Below are positions 33,961 to 45,132 of a stretch of DNA of 64,000 nt, piece after piece. Each line of letters opens with the position of its first letter. Position 1 is the stretch's first letter. Where the stretch lies: contig NC_134532.1 in NCBI RefSeq assembly GCF_050624435.1, forward strand, positions 122,296,070 to 122,360,069. The letters are read 5' to 3'. This DNA comes from Tenrec ecaudatus (Eukaryota; Chordata; Mammalia; Afrosoricida; Tenrecidae). The notes under the pieces are model-generated. The model was not told where the DNA came from. It did not search any database and worked only from the letters and a program-made list of their open reading frames with translations. A program made the translations under genes and the position numbers.

Positions 33961-34317
33961 GGTTTCAGGATTGGACTTCATTATCTCTTTGCTTACAACT
34001 GCAATGCCTTTAACTATCTGCTCCACCTGCATTTCCCCAGATGTCTTAAATATGAATCCCTCTCCATTTTCCCTGGCCCTGACCCCGATAGATCAGATAT
34101 TATCTGATATGCCTGTTGGTCCTCTGAAAGCCAGGGCCACAGATGAAAAGAAGGTCACAGGGCTACTAATAGATCTTTGTAATTCAGAGAAACATGGTCT
34201 TCTTCATGCGCTTTTGCTGGCCTTCGTGTTTGCTCCACTCCCTTCAGCACCCAGCTGGTCATTGGTGATAGATGCCAGCAGCGACATTTCCTTGAAAGAT
34301 GGGAAGACTGATGACAT
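33961..34317. other. intergenic, nothing recognised
   Basis: A 124-codon + strand frame covers this span but has no recognisable domain and starts in the preceding SINE edge. It is not called. Confidence 0.4.
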
Positions 34318-34506
34318 AAGAATGAGCAGCTGACGCCAAGGGCTCAGGTAGAAGGCAAATGTTTTGATAATAATGATGGAAACAAATGTACAAAAGTGCT
34401 TGACGCAATGGATGCATGTACAGTTGTGATAAGAGTTGTACAAGCCCCAATAAAATGATTGGGGGAAAAAAGAGTTGTACAATCATCACGACAAAAAAAA
34501 AAAAAG
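34318..34506 (+). repeat. family A LINE-like 3' end, short copy
   Basis: Only the last ~150 bp (CCAAGGGCTCAGGTAGAAGG to CCCCAATAAAATGATTGGGGG). A reiterated GAGTTGTAC and a run of about 14 A follow. Confidence 0.85.
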
Positions 34507-35255
34507 AATGGGAGATTGTTGAATTAGGGCTGCTAAAAAAATACTGTCCAGGGCGAGGATTTAAGCTCATTCTCTTTGTTCATATCCCTCAGTCCAAAGA
34601 CCGTTGATGGCTTCCTACGTACCAGCAGAGGAGTGCTGTAGGAAAGCCAAGGTGGCTGAGCATCGGAATGGATGTGTGTGTGAGGTTAACCATTGACTTC
34701 CGCTGGAAATGATGGACATTTTTGGAAGGTGTGTAGAGTAACCAGTCTCCAAAATGACTCTCTCCCTCCTCTGCCTTCCCACACTGTGATCAATAAAATG
34801 GAGTCCAAGTAGTGGGAGATGCCTTCCAAAGCTAGGTCACAAAATGTGCCACAGTGTCTCTGCTTCTCTCTCTCTCTCTCTATCTCTCTCTCTCGACTTG
34901 CTCTGGGGAAGCCAGCTGCCATATTAGAAAAACACCCAAGGTCATGAGACCCTCGGGCCTTCTATCAAAAGATGGTGACGGCCTGAGATCTGAGACCTGC
35001 TGCCATGCAAAGTGAAGTTTCTAGCCCCAGTTAAACCATATATTTTCAAAGCCTTAAGTGGCAACTCCTCAGTGACGCTGAGCCAGAGTGATCCTGAAAA
35101 ACAGCTTCTGATCCTACAGTGACTGACCTACAGCAACTGTGTGAGATAGTAAGTATGTTTTTGTCTTGCTTTTAAGCCACTAACTTGGATCATCGCTTAC
35201 CAAGCACCAGTAGGTAAATCATATAATGTCCTAGAGAACTTTTGAAGGTGCCCTT
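34507..35255. other. intergenic; TC microsatellite at 34864-34894
   Basis: The TC tract is interrupted by one TATC. No gene or named repeat elsewhere in the span. Confidence 0.55.
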
Positions 35256-35257
35256 GC

Positions 35258-35415
35258 AAGGAGCCCTGGTGGCAGAATGGTTTACCTGTTGAGCCGCTAA
35301 CCACAAGATGAGTAGCTCAAACCCTCCAGCCCTGGAAACTCACAGAAACAATTCCACCCAACGGGGTCTCTGTGATTTAGAATCGACTTGATGGCAGTGA
35401 GGTATTTTTCGTTTT
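35258..35415 (+). repeat. AfroSINE, internally deleted
   Basis: AAGGAGCCCTGGTGGCAGAATGG head, GCCGCTAACCACAAGATGAGTAGCTC B-box region, then directly GGAAACTCACAGAAACAATTCC and GATTTAGAATCGACTTGATGGCAGTGAGG. About 40 bp of the body is missing. Confidence 0.85.
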
Positions 35416-35730
35416 TTAAATTATTCCTCAAATCCTACAGTACTTCTAAAATAATTAACTTCATTTTATAAAATCATCAACTTCATTACTTACAGTTGCC
35501 TCATTTCATGAGTGTGTCCAGTCGGAGTCATGAGTCTGCATCGACGTGACAGTAATTCGTCAGTTTAGAGCAGGGAGATAAGCAGAGGGATTCAGGACTG
35601 CTTCAGAGTAGTGCAGAGGTTGCTCTCTCAGAGGCAATTGAGAGGAAATCTAAATGAACAGAACTTTCAAAACTGGGAGAAATATTCCAAACTCAGTAAG
35701 AGAGTTTTATAGAAGAAAACATGTTTAAAA
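35416..35730. other. intergenic, nothing recognised
   Basis: AT-rich; no gene or repeat assigned. Confidence 0.45.
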
Positions 35731-35843
35731 GGAGCCTGCTGGTCCAGTGGTTAAAGTGTTCAGCAAGTAACTGGAAGGTTGGCAGTTTGAAGCCACCAGC
35801 AGCTCTACACGAAACAGAAGTGGCGGTCTGCTCCCATTTAGAT
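35731..35843 (+). repeat. AfroSINE head, body cut short
   Basis: AGGAGCCTGCTGGTCCAGTGG and GGTTGGCAGTTTGAAGCCACCAGCAGCTC are the tRNA-like head. The element stops at TGCTCCCATTTAGATTG, where the GTTGTTGTT terminus of an RTE copy begins. Confidence 0.8.
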
Positions 35844-35844
35844 T

Positions 35845-36430
35845 GTTGTTGTTGTTATTGTTGTTGTTGGGTGCCACCAAGGCAGCTGCACCCACAGAGA
35901 CCCTATGGACAACAGAACAAAGCACTGTCTCATCCGGTGTCATCCTTACAATTGTCCGATGGCTGCGCCCACTGCCGCCGCCAATGTGTCAGTGCATCTC
36001 GTCCAGGGCCTTCCGCTTTCACCCTCCCAACACGTTACCAACCTTGCCTGCCTTCCCCGGGGACTGTCTATCCTGACAACGTGTCCAAAGTTTGTAAGAC
36101 AAAGTCGTGCCATTCTAGCCTCTACTTTCAATATTCTCCTCCAGCACCACAATTCAAATGCATCTAGTCTTCTAAGGATTTCCTTATTCAATGTGAACTT
36201 TCACACGCATGTGGTGCAATGGAAAATACCATGGCTCCAGTTGGGTGCGCTTCATCCTCAAAAGTTACATCCTTGTTCTTCAAAACTCTGAAGAGGTCTC
36301 GGGCAGCAGGTTGATCGAATGCAACATGTCTTTTGCTCTCTTGACTGCCACTTCATGAGCATGGAGCGTGCATCCAAGTAAGGCAAAACCCTTGATTACT
36401 ACTCCAACCTTTTTTCCATCGAACCTAAGG
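35845..36430 (-). pseudogene. RTE (BovB-type) LINE, C-terminal polyprotein fragment
   Basis: It begins with the complemented RTE 3' end: a GTTGTTGTTATTGTTG tract, then GGGTGCCACCAAGGCAGC. In the minus frame at 36191-35946 the peptide DAFELWCWRRILKVEARMAR is the post-RT segment of BovB-type elements (normally DAFELWCWRRLLRVPW), and FGHVVRIDS follows it as in functional relatives. It is 5'-truncated near 36430 and broken by frameshifts. Confidence 0.85.
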
Positions 36431-36445
36431 CTGTACATCTTTTTA

Positions 36446-37265
36446 TTTCTTTTCAATTTTTAAAGAATGTTATTAGGCACTCTTACAGCTCTCATCACAA
36501 TCCATACTAAATCCATGTGTCAAGCACATCTGTGCATATGTTGTCATAATGTTTTTCAAAACATTTTCTTTCTACTTGAGCCCCTGGCATCAGCTCCTCA
36601 TTTCCCCCCTCCTTCCCTCCCCCTTCCTCCCCCATGTCCACTTGATAATTTATATATTTTTTTTCATGTCTTACATCAACCGCTGTCTCATTTCACCCAG
36701 CTTTCTGCTGTTCATCCCCCTGGGAGGAGGGACATAGGTTGATCATCGTGATCAGTTCCCCCTTACTTACTGCCCCCTTACCCTCTTAGTATCTCTACCC
36801 CCCTTATGGGTTCTGAGGGATTTATCTGCTCTGGATTCCCCTCTTATCTGTACCAGTATACACATTCTAGTCCAGCCAGATTTGTAAGATAGAATTGGGG
36901 TCATGGTAGTGGAGGAGGAGGGAGGAAAGGAAGCATTAATGAACTAGAGGAAGGTTGTGTGTTTTGTCGGTGCTATACTGCACCCTGACCGGCTCTTCTC
37001 TTCCTTGGGGCCCTTTTGACAGGGGATGTCCAATTAACTACTGATGGGCGTTGGGTCTCCAATCTGCCTTCCCCCTCATTCCTTGATATACTTTTTGTTT
37101 GTTTGTTTGTTTTGTTTTGGGTCTTTGATTCCTGATACCTGATCCTGTCAATACCTCATGACCACACAGGCTGTTGTGCTTCTTCCATATGAGCTTTGTT
37201 GCTTCTCAGCTTGTGTATCTTCATGCTTTAAGACCCCTATATCTTTTGCTAGCCAGGCACCATTG
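36446..37265 (-). repeat. family A LINE-like 3' end
   Basis: From GAATGTTATTAGGCACTCTTAC (complemented terminus) to CTAGCCAGGCACCATTGAG. Immediately 5' is GGCTGTACATCTTTTT, like the SINE motif that precedes two other copies in this window. Confidence 0.85.
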
Positions 37266-37299
37266 AGGCTATGTTTATGAGAGCAGAAAGCACGGGAAA

Positions 37300-37375
37300 T
37301 TCTGTTGGATGGTGCTGCTATTCTGTCCTACCTATGAATTAGACTTGACCTGATGGCAATAGACCATTAAAAAAA
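37300..37375 (+). repeat. AfroSINE tail fragment
   Basis: TTCTGTCCTACCTATGAATTAGACTTGACCTGATGGCAATAG is the tail; the head is absent. Confidence 0.65.
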
Positions 37376-37389
37376 CAGCAACAGAATAT

Positions 37390-39322
37390 CTTATCAAAAC
37401 TGTGTTTGGGGCACAGAGAGGACCATAGGGCCGGCCCCACCACGAGACATGTAGAACCTCACTGACCCACTGTGCTGCAGGGGACAGCACTGCAGATGCA
37501 GTGCGGGAATTGTGCCCCATCTGACACCCCCACCCCCACACACACACACAAGGGGCAAAACAAGGAGAGAGTGCAACAGAGTAGCAAGGGGAGTAAAGCA
37601 ACAAAGTCCCCAAGAAATCCTGAAAACAGACTTTAGACTGAGGGTGGGAGTGGGGGGCAGGGCTTGGCACCTCATCAGACTCCATCAGAAAACATACATA
37701 AGGGTCAGCAGACAGACCTGGGACTATTTATAGGCTCTTTTTCTCCTTCTTTTATTACAATCAGTTTTATTTTTATTTGCTTATTTAAATACTTTTATTG
37801 GGGGCTCTTACATCTCTATCACAATCCATACATTCCTCTGGTGTGTCAAGCACATTTGCACATATGCTGCCATCATTTTCAAAGCATCTCTTCCCCCGTG
37901 AGCCCCTGATATCCGCTCCCCATTTGGCTGTGGTCCTTTTTTACCTCTGTTTTTTTTTCATGTCGATCTTATAAGATAGGTAAGATAAACAATCGTGCTG
38001 AGAACACAACAGAACCAAGGTGGGGTTGGAGTGGAGGGCGAACAGAAAAGTGAGGGAGCAGGGAGGAAGAGAGGGGTTGGCAACAAACCCAGGGTCAAGG
38101 GAAAAACAAAAGATTTAAGATCAATGGTAAGGAGAGTGTAGAACACCTGGTGAGGTTTGATCAAGTGCAATGTAGTAGAGAGGAATTATTGAGAACCGCA
38201 TGAAGATCAAACATGATAGTGGGACAGGATGAAAGTAAAAGGCAATAGAGGGAAAAACTAGGAGGCAAATGACATTATAGAGGTATAAATATAGGCATGC
38301 ATATTGGTAAATATATTAATATATATTGATAGGGATATTGGTCTACGTACATATATTTATATGCTAATATCAAGGTAGCAGACAGACATTGGGCTTCAAT
38401 TGAGGTCTTCCCTCATGTAAGAACACTTTGTTCTAATAACCTGGCATTCTGTGATGCTCACCTTCCCAACATGATCACTGAAATCAAAATGGATGCATAA
38501 GCAAATGTGGTAAAGGAAGCTGATGGTGCCTGGCTATTAGAAAGTGTGTCATCTGGGGTCTTAAGGGCTTAAAGTTAAACAAGTGACCATCTAGCATGGA
38601 AACAACAAATCCCACATAGAATAAGCACACCAGCCTGTGTGGTCACAAGGTGTCTATTAGATCAGGTATCAGGCATCAGGAGACCCAAAACAAACAATCA
38701 TATCAATGGGAACAAGGGGGGCTGGGGGTCAGAGTGGAGACCCAAAGTTCACCTGTAGACAAGTAGACACCTTTCACAAGCCAGTCGGGGTGCAGTATAG
38801 CACAAACAAAACACGCATCATTCCGCTAGTTCTTTAATGCTTCCTCTCCCCACCTCCCCCACTGCCATGACCCCAGTTCTACCTTACAAACCCAGCTAGA
38901 CTGGAGCATATACACTGCTACAGATAAGAGTTCTTGACAGATGGAATCCAGGACAGATAAAACCCTCAGGAACAACAATGGGAGTTGCTATACCATGCAG
39001 GGAGAAGGGGGGAATTGATCACAATGATAGACGTATAACTTCCCCCACCCACCCCCCAAAGAAGGGGAAGGACAACAGAAATGTGGGTGAAGGGAGACAG
39101 TGGGTGGTATGAGATATGAACAGACCATAATATATCATTTATCAAAGGGTCATGAGAGTGGACGAGAGAGGGAGAGAAATGAGGAGCTGATACCAAGGGC
39201 TCAAGTAGAAAGAAAATGTTTTGAAAATGATGATGGCAACATGTGTACAAATGTGCTTGATACAATTGATATTTGGATTGTTATAAGAGCTGCGAGAGGC
39301 GCCAATAAAATGATTTCTAAAA
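37390..39322 (+). repeat. family A LINE-like 3' end, longest copy, interrupted
   Basis: The most 5'-extended copy, about 1.7 kb excluding the insert. It starts before the GTGCAACAGAGTAGCAAGGGG block, passes GGGACTATTTATAGGCTC at about 37720-37738, resumes at GATAGGTAAGATAAACAATCG (about 37974) and ends GCCAATAAAATGATTTC. Another family A copy in the opposite direction sits in the gap. Confidence 0.85.
37742..37935 (-). repeat. family A 3' end nested inside another family A copy
   Basis: CTTTTATTGGGGGCTCTTACATC to CCCCTGATATCCGCTCCCC: the terminal ~150 bp in reverse. The outer copy is collinear on both sides. The nested copy is therefore the younger insertion. Confidence 0.8.
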
Positions 39323-41880
39323 CAATCAAAGTGATCATAGAAGTGTGCTGTGCTGGGGTAGAGATGGCTCTCTTACCCATGGGCTTGCTTCACTGGCTGT
39401 GAAGACCAGACAGAGAGAACTGTGCACAAGAGTTTGTTAGGAAAATCCTCCAGCCCTACTTCTATTCTTAGAGGTGGTGCATGTGGTAAATATACAGACA
39501 CCAACTCACGTCTTATGGAAGGGGTGTATATGCTTACAGAGACTAAAATAGTAACACATTTAATTCAGGCAGGTGCTTGGCTGGGGAATGAAACAGCATC
39601 TTCTCAAGAGAGGCTCTGGAAGTTTTCATTTAAATGTTTTGAGCAAAATAAACTGTTACTAGGAAAACATGTTGTTAAAAATACAAGAAGGGTCTGCAGG
39701 CCTGAAATGTATCTGCTTGGGTCCTCGCTCCCTAGTAATCCCACTAAGCCCAGACGCTCAGCAGTGAGTCCGCCCTCCTTGCCCCCTTCGTCACCCATGG
39801 CTGCGGCAGAAGATTGTCAGCTTTCCCAGCTGAAAGCAAACAGTCACTCTTAATTAATGACCCTTGACCTTGCAAAGACTGTGTCTACAGAGCTTCTATT
39901 TTCACCTGGAAGGCTCCCGTCTGAAATGCAGACAGAACTTTGTTAGAGACATTCACTGATTTAATGAATGGTGGGGCATATTCTAAATGATGAATTTTAG
40001 ATAAAAGTCACAGATTGAAGATTTATTGGTTCTGGATGTGTTACTGGATAACATATTTAGAAATGTATCTTTCCTTCATTTATCCTTTATTCATTTTCCT
40101 TTTTTGAATCAAGAAAGTGTATTAAGTAGACAAGAAATTTTTTATTGATATTTGATATTCAAATATTTCTAAGAGCTGTAGATGAAAACACTTATAAATA
40201 ATGTTTATAATATGCACTGATCATAATTAATTTTAAGCTATTCTTAGCCTACGATGCAGAGTAAGGAATGACTTGGGCATACATTCTGGCGGTTAACTTG
40301 AGAAGGTTTATGGAATGGGAGGATAGGACTGGGCAGAGTAAAAAGGAATTACGAATTGATGGAATTGCCACATACAAGGATAAAAAAGACTAGGGCAGAA
40401 AATATTTTGGCTTGCGCAAAGGAAAATCCAGTATGAACAATGAAGAGTTTTCTTTATGACACAATAAGTCTATGGAATTATTACACATGAGAATATCAAG
40501 GTCTTGGGAATATGTGATACGTCATGTGTTAGGAATTCATGGGAAATATCTTGAGTCAAAGTACATAGTTGGCAGCCATCAACACATGCAATGTGTTTAA
40601 ACCTGTGGACGAGGATGATACCACCTTGAAGGTGACTGTAGATGTCAAGGAGTTCCTTAGTGAACACTTGTTATCGAGTGCTCACTATGAAAAGGGAGAC
40701 CAAATGTTCCAAAGAGGAAAGAGTGTCCAAAGCCGCTTACACTGCATCTTACACATATTGCCAGAGAATAAGAGCAGGAACAGAACCGAGGGGGGAAATG
40801 TGGTCAAGAAGAAATTCATGCAGCATGGTCTTGAAGAACAATTAAAATAATCAGTGACATACCCTAAAATGTAGTTCTGGTACAGCCTTGGAGTTTCTCT
40901 TCTTGAAATGAACTGCACACAGACAATTCTTCAAAGGGGCATCATGCTTAAGGCAAAATGGTCTTGATTAATTATTTTAGACCATTGTTTGACTCTAAGC
41001 TGGAATTAGGAAACCAGTTCTCTCAAGGCTCAAGGTCTAAGTTTATTTCAGGGAATAGCTTGGGTGAATGAGCCTAACCTTCATGGATCCCAGGAAACCT
41101 GATTGATGAGCATTAACACCCCATTCTTAAGAGAAAGCGGGCTATATAAAACAAAGCCTTTGACCTCAAGAAACTCGCATTCTGGGTCTAGAGATAAAAA
41201 CAACAACCGTGAAAATGAAAGTAAGCATCAAATCAATGAACAATATATTAATCCAGTGGGTAATTCCACTGAACCAAGCAGTCACTCTGGGTAACCTGAG
41301 GACCATGTACAGTGAGTCATAGCAGGATTCAGGTGGAATTGTGAACTCCTCAAATGTGCATGGTTTAGGTACATGTGTTTATTTTGTTTTACTTTGTTTC
41401 ATAGAGAAAGAATTGTCGGATTGAAAATTGTCAAATTGTCAACGGTCTTTGTGTCTCAAAAAAATGTTACCGTATGCAATATATTCTATCTCAGTCTTAC
41501 AGGATTGTTTGTAGAAGTTACCAAGAAGAAGGCATGCTGTTTCAGGGTGTGGTCGGAATGTAAGATGGATGAAGCAAACATTCTGAGCTAGAAACGTATA
41601 AGAGATGCATGGGAATGATTTTAGATTTGTGGGATCGTGACAGGGGACTCATGCAGAGCAGTGAAGAGAATGAAATGGGAGAAAAGGTGAACGCTGAGAA
41701 GAGGAAAGTTTACGTGAGAGTGGAAGAGAGTAGGGTTTCACCTAAATGAAAGCCCAGGGAGCCATTCGGTTCAGTTGAATGTTAGAATTCAGAAGCGCTA
41801 ATACATCTAAAGCAGTACAAGGTGTCCTGTAAGGAGTGGTATGTACCCATGTAGGGCTAAAATATCCATACATCAGAAGA
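39323..41880. other. repeat-poor intergenic block
   Basis: About 2.5 kb with no repeat that I recognise. It contains a DR1-type nuclear receptor motif (next entry). ORFs at 39422-39853 and 40569-40850 are not supported as genes by any family resemblance. Confidence 0.4.
39858..39872 (-). promoter_or_regulatory. candidate DR1 nuclear-receptor site with ERR half-site
   Basis: The + strand reads TGACCCTTGACCTTG; the - strand reads CAAGGTCAAGGGTCA. It contains a perfect AGGTCA-A-GGGTCA direct repeat with 1-bp spacing (PPAR/RXR, HNF4 or COUP-TF type) and an overlapping CAAGGTCA (ERR-type extended half-site). Motifs this short occur by chance; the only contextual support is its place in a repeat-free block. 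Confidence 0.3.
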
Positions 41881-41884
41881 ATAA

Positions 41885-42235
41885 CTGGCAATGGTCACAT
41901 TCATATAGTGCCTACTGTAGCCCAGACTCTGCTTTAAGAGCTTTCATGGCTATCTCATTTCAAGCTTACAACTGTAGGTTAATTTTCAACTAACCACCCA
42001 TCGCAATTTTCTTTTCCTATTCCTGACTGTTGGTGCCTTTTAAATAACCTTACTTTTGTTCCAAAACATTCTACTTCTGTCCTTCTAAGCACGGGGCGGT
42101 ATTTTTTCCCTTCATTTTCTATGGGAGAAAATTGGAGTACAAAGGAGTTAAATACCTTTTCTTGATTATGGGGTTAGGAATCGGGCGCTCACAACTCCAG
42201 TGCCTGCTCTCAGAAGCTCTCCATCACCTTCCCTG
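41885..42235 (+). repeat. MIR, apparently split
   Basis: CATATAGTGCCTACTGTAGCCCAGACTCTGCTTTAAGAGC and ATGGCTATCTCATTTCAAGCTTACAAC form the 5' half. TCATTTTCTATGGGAGAAAATTGGAGTACAAAGGAGTTAAATACC and CTCCAGTGCCTGCTCTCAG form the 3' half. About 100 bp of unrelated sequence separates them. Confidence 0.65.
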
Positions 42236-43200
42236 GTATATTTAACGTTGGGCTGCAGTCAGAGGTGCTGTAGCCCAAGATCTACTCCCCCCTCCAATTG
42301 GGGCAGTTGATATCTCCAGAGATGCCCTGAAGCTCACCAACTTTGATAAGAAATAAAACCAATATTTCATATTGTTAAAAATTATGATTTTTTTCTTGAG
42401 GACTAGAAAAAATACACATGGAAACAGACTTGATTATAGGGTGGTCTCTAAGCCCTGGTGGCTCTGTGGGTTAATACGTATCAGGCTGTAAAACCCTAAC
42501 CCTATAACGCCGAGAATGATATTTTCATAACATCTAATTAAAATGTATATATTAATATATATTTATAACTATGAAAGCAAAGAATTAAAACAAATTTCCC
42601 TGAAATTAAAAAATCAGGCATTATAAGGCTAAAGTTGGTGTCTATTTCCATCAAGTCACTGCAAGCCAGAAACTACTTCAGGGTGCTGGGTTTGGCTTAT
42701 ACGATGAACTCAAAAACAAACCAAGAAGAAGCCATTGCTATCAGGTCAACTCTGCTTCAGATTGACCCCATAAAGGCAGTGTAGAACTGCCCCCTGGGGT
42801 TCCAAAGCTATGGTTATGAGGACACAGCTTGGTCCTTCTCCTACAGAGTGGTCAGGGGGCTCAAAGTGCTGACCTTGCAGTTAGCAGCACCATGTAAAAA
42901 CCTCGTTTTTCACTCGGACTCCTCTATGACGGGCTAGATTGTAAAAATACTCTTATTAATTTATCTTTGGTGTTGTTGATGACTTGCACAGCAGAACACG
43001 AACCCATATGGTTTCCACATGTGCAATGCAAGAGCGTGCGCTACATTCTTCCTGTTGGTCTTGCCCTCCTCTTCTGAATACCTCCTCTCTCACTCACATA
43101 AACTCACTGACCCCTAAATTTCCTGCACTTTCTAGAGTCTGTCAATGGGATTTCATACAGATAATACTTAAAAGAGTACTGTGCTTAGGGCACATGTCAT
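42236..43200. other. intergenic with AfroSINE remnants
   Basis: A + strand SINE head lies at 42448-42505 (AAGCCCTGGTGGCTCTGTGGG) and a reverse AfroSINE at 42740-42905 (GTCAACTCTGCTTCAGATTGACCCC to CAAAGTGCTGACCTTGCAGTTAGCAGC). The rest is AT-rich. Confidence 0.6.
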
Positions 43201-43204
43201 ATAT

Positions 43205-43567
43205 ATACAAATTTTACTGGGGGCTCTTACAGCTCTTATAATAATCCATACCTCAATTGTATCAAGCACATCCATACATGTGTTGCCATCATCACTTCCA
43301 AAACATTTTCTTTCTACTTGAGCCCTTGGTATCAGTTCTTTTTTTCCCCTCCCTCCCCCATGAACCCTTGATAAGTTATAAATAATTATTATTTTCATTT
43401 CTTACACTGCCTGCTCTCTCCCTTCACCCATGCTTCTTTGGTTTGTCCCCCTTGGGGGGGGTGGTACATATACATTGATCATTATATTCGATTCTCCCAT
43501 CCTCATGTTATCACTACTCCCATTACTGTTCCAGAAGGTGTTATCTGTCCTGGATTCCATGTGTCAA
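43205..43567 (-). repeat. family A LINE-like 3' end
   Basis: From ATTTTACTGGGGGCTCTTACAGC to ATCTGTCCTGGATTCCATGTG. It is 5'-truncated after about 360 bp. Confidence 0.85.
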
Positions 43568-44150
43568 TAATTTAGGCTTAAAGATGATCTCAGGACAATA
43601 GTTTTAGGGTTTTATGCAGAATCTATGACTCCAGAAATTTTGAATTCTGTAGAAGTGGAAACTCTATTTTGCAGTTTTTAAAATCTGGATTCTTTTATAG
43701 AATCCTTGATCAAAACATTTAACAATGGCAGCCACTGTATTAATACAGGCACTGTATTAATTTTTAATAAATGTATTTAAATAATATGACATGGAAATAT
43801 GCAAAAAAACACAAGCATATAGCTCTGTAAACTTTCCTAAAGTGAACACATCAAATTTCTATCTACAAAAATTCCAGAGACCCAATCACTCCTTTTTTGC
43901 TCCTGTTCCAAAGGTGACATCTGTTATCCCACTTCCACCACCACTGGTTAGTTTTTTGTGTTTTAGATCATTTGATAAATGGGATAAAGCTCATTTTGTT
44001 GCTGGCTTTTCTTTAATGTTATCATTATGACATCCTTTCATATTACAGCTGTGGCAGTAGCGATAAAATGCACATTCACAAGACAAAGTATAGCACCATA
44101 AAAAATTATCTGCATTCTTGGGAAACCTATCTCAATTTTTTGAAAGCGGA
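43568..44150. repeat. probable old L1-like 3' sequence
   Basis: Around 43820-43990 the order of CTCTGTAAACTTTCCTAAAGTGAACACATC and CCCACTTCCACCACCACTGG resembles old L1 3' UTRs, only loosely. Confidence 0.35.
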
Positions 44151-44154
44151 AGAT

Positions 44155-44345
44155 TACTGTTTTTAGACAGTTTGATGAGAAGTTCGAGTAGCACCAGAAT
44201 AAGCACTGAAGTCGAGACCAGGGGAGTTTGATTCGGGGAGCTCCTCCAGCAAGCATTACCTTGGGGCAGTCACTTATCTTCAGCGAACTTCAGTTCCCAC
44301 ATTTATAAAATGAGAAAGTTAAGCTAAAAGGTGTCTTTGCCCTAC
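44155..44345 (+). repeat. MIR
   Basis: CTTGGGGCAGTCACTTATCTTCAGCGAACTTCAGTTCCCACATTTATAAAATGAGAAAGTTAAGC matches the MIR 3' half (TTGGGCAAGTTACTTAACCTCTCTGTGCCTCAGTTTCCTCATCTGTAAAATGGG). Confidence 0.75.
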
Positions 44346-44559
44346 TCCATTCAGAATGGGCTTAATTTAAGGAAAATGTGGAGAGAAAATACATTTTTTC
44401 CCAAAATAAAATTATTTTTTCCTATTATAAAGAAACATTATGTTTGTTGGAATAATTCAAACAATAGAGTTTATAAAGGAAACTTTAATCATGCACCTTT
44501 CTTTTTGTCCAATAACACCTTTCTTTCCACATATAAAAATAATGTTGGTATTTCCACTT

Positions 44560-44960
44560 TGCATTTTCTATGTTGATACAACTATAGATTCACGAAATGA
44601 AACTTGTTACTCCTGTTGTTTTTTTAAAAGTGAAATCATACTAATATGTTTTATTCTGCAATTTTATTTTCATGATTTTTTGGTACATTTTTCCTCTTCA
44701 ATTGAATTAATGTATGTACAACACTCCATAGTATATAATAAACCTATCATTTGCTACTGACTGCCATTTAGATCATTTCAAATTTCCTACTATCACTAAA
44801 TGCTGCAATAACCATTCCTGTACCCATATTATTAAACCCCCATGTTTTTATTCTATCTGGTAGAGTCTTAGAAGCTATATGCACCTGAGTTCTCAGAGCT
44901 AGATTATTTTCCCAAAGGTTGTTCTACCTTGCATCCTGGTAATTAAATGTTGCGTAGATT
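44560..44960. repeat. old L1M 3' UTR-like sequence
   Basis: CATAGTATATAATAAACCTATCATTTGC, GATCATTTCAAATTTCCTACTATCACTAAATGCTGCAATAACCATTCCTGTACC follow the familiar order TAGTATTCCATTGTATGG... TTGTTTCCAGTTTTTTGCTATTACAAACAATGCTGCAATGAATATCCTTGTAC. Confidence 0.65.
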
Positions 44961-45004
44961 AGAATGTTTTATTTGAAACAAAAGAATAAATGGTATTTAA
45001 ATTA

Positions 45005-45132
45005 TTTTTAATAAATCATTTTATTGGGGCTCTTATAACAATCCATACATCAATTGTATCAAGCACATTTGTACATATGTTGCCATCATCATTTTCAAAG
45101 CATTTTGTTTCTACTTGAGCCCTTGGTATTAT
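45005..45132 (-). repeat. family A LINE-like 3' end, short copy
   Basis: ATAAATCATTTTATTGGGGCTC to CTACTTGAGCCCTTGGTATTA; only the terminal ~125 bp remain. Confidence 0.85.
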
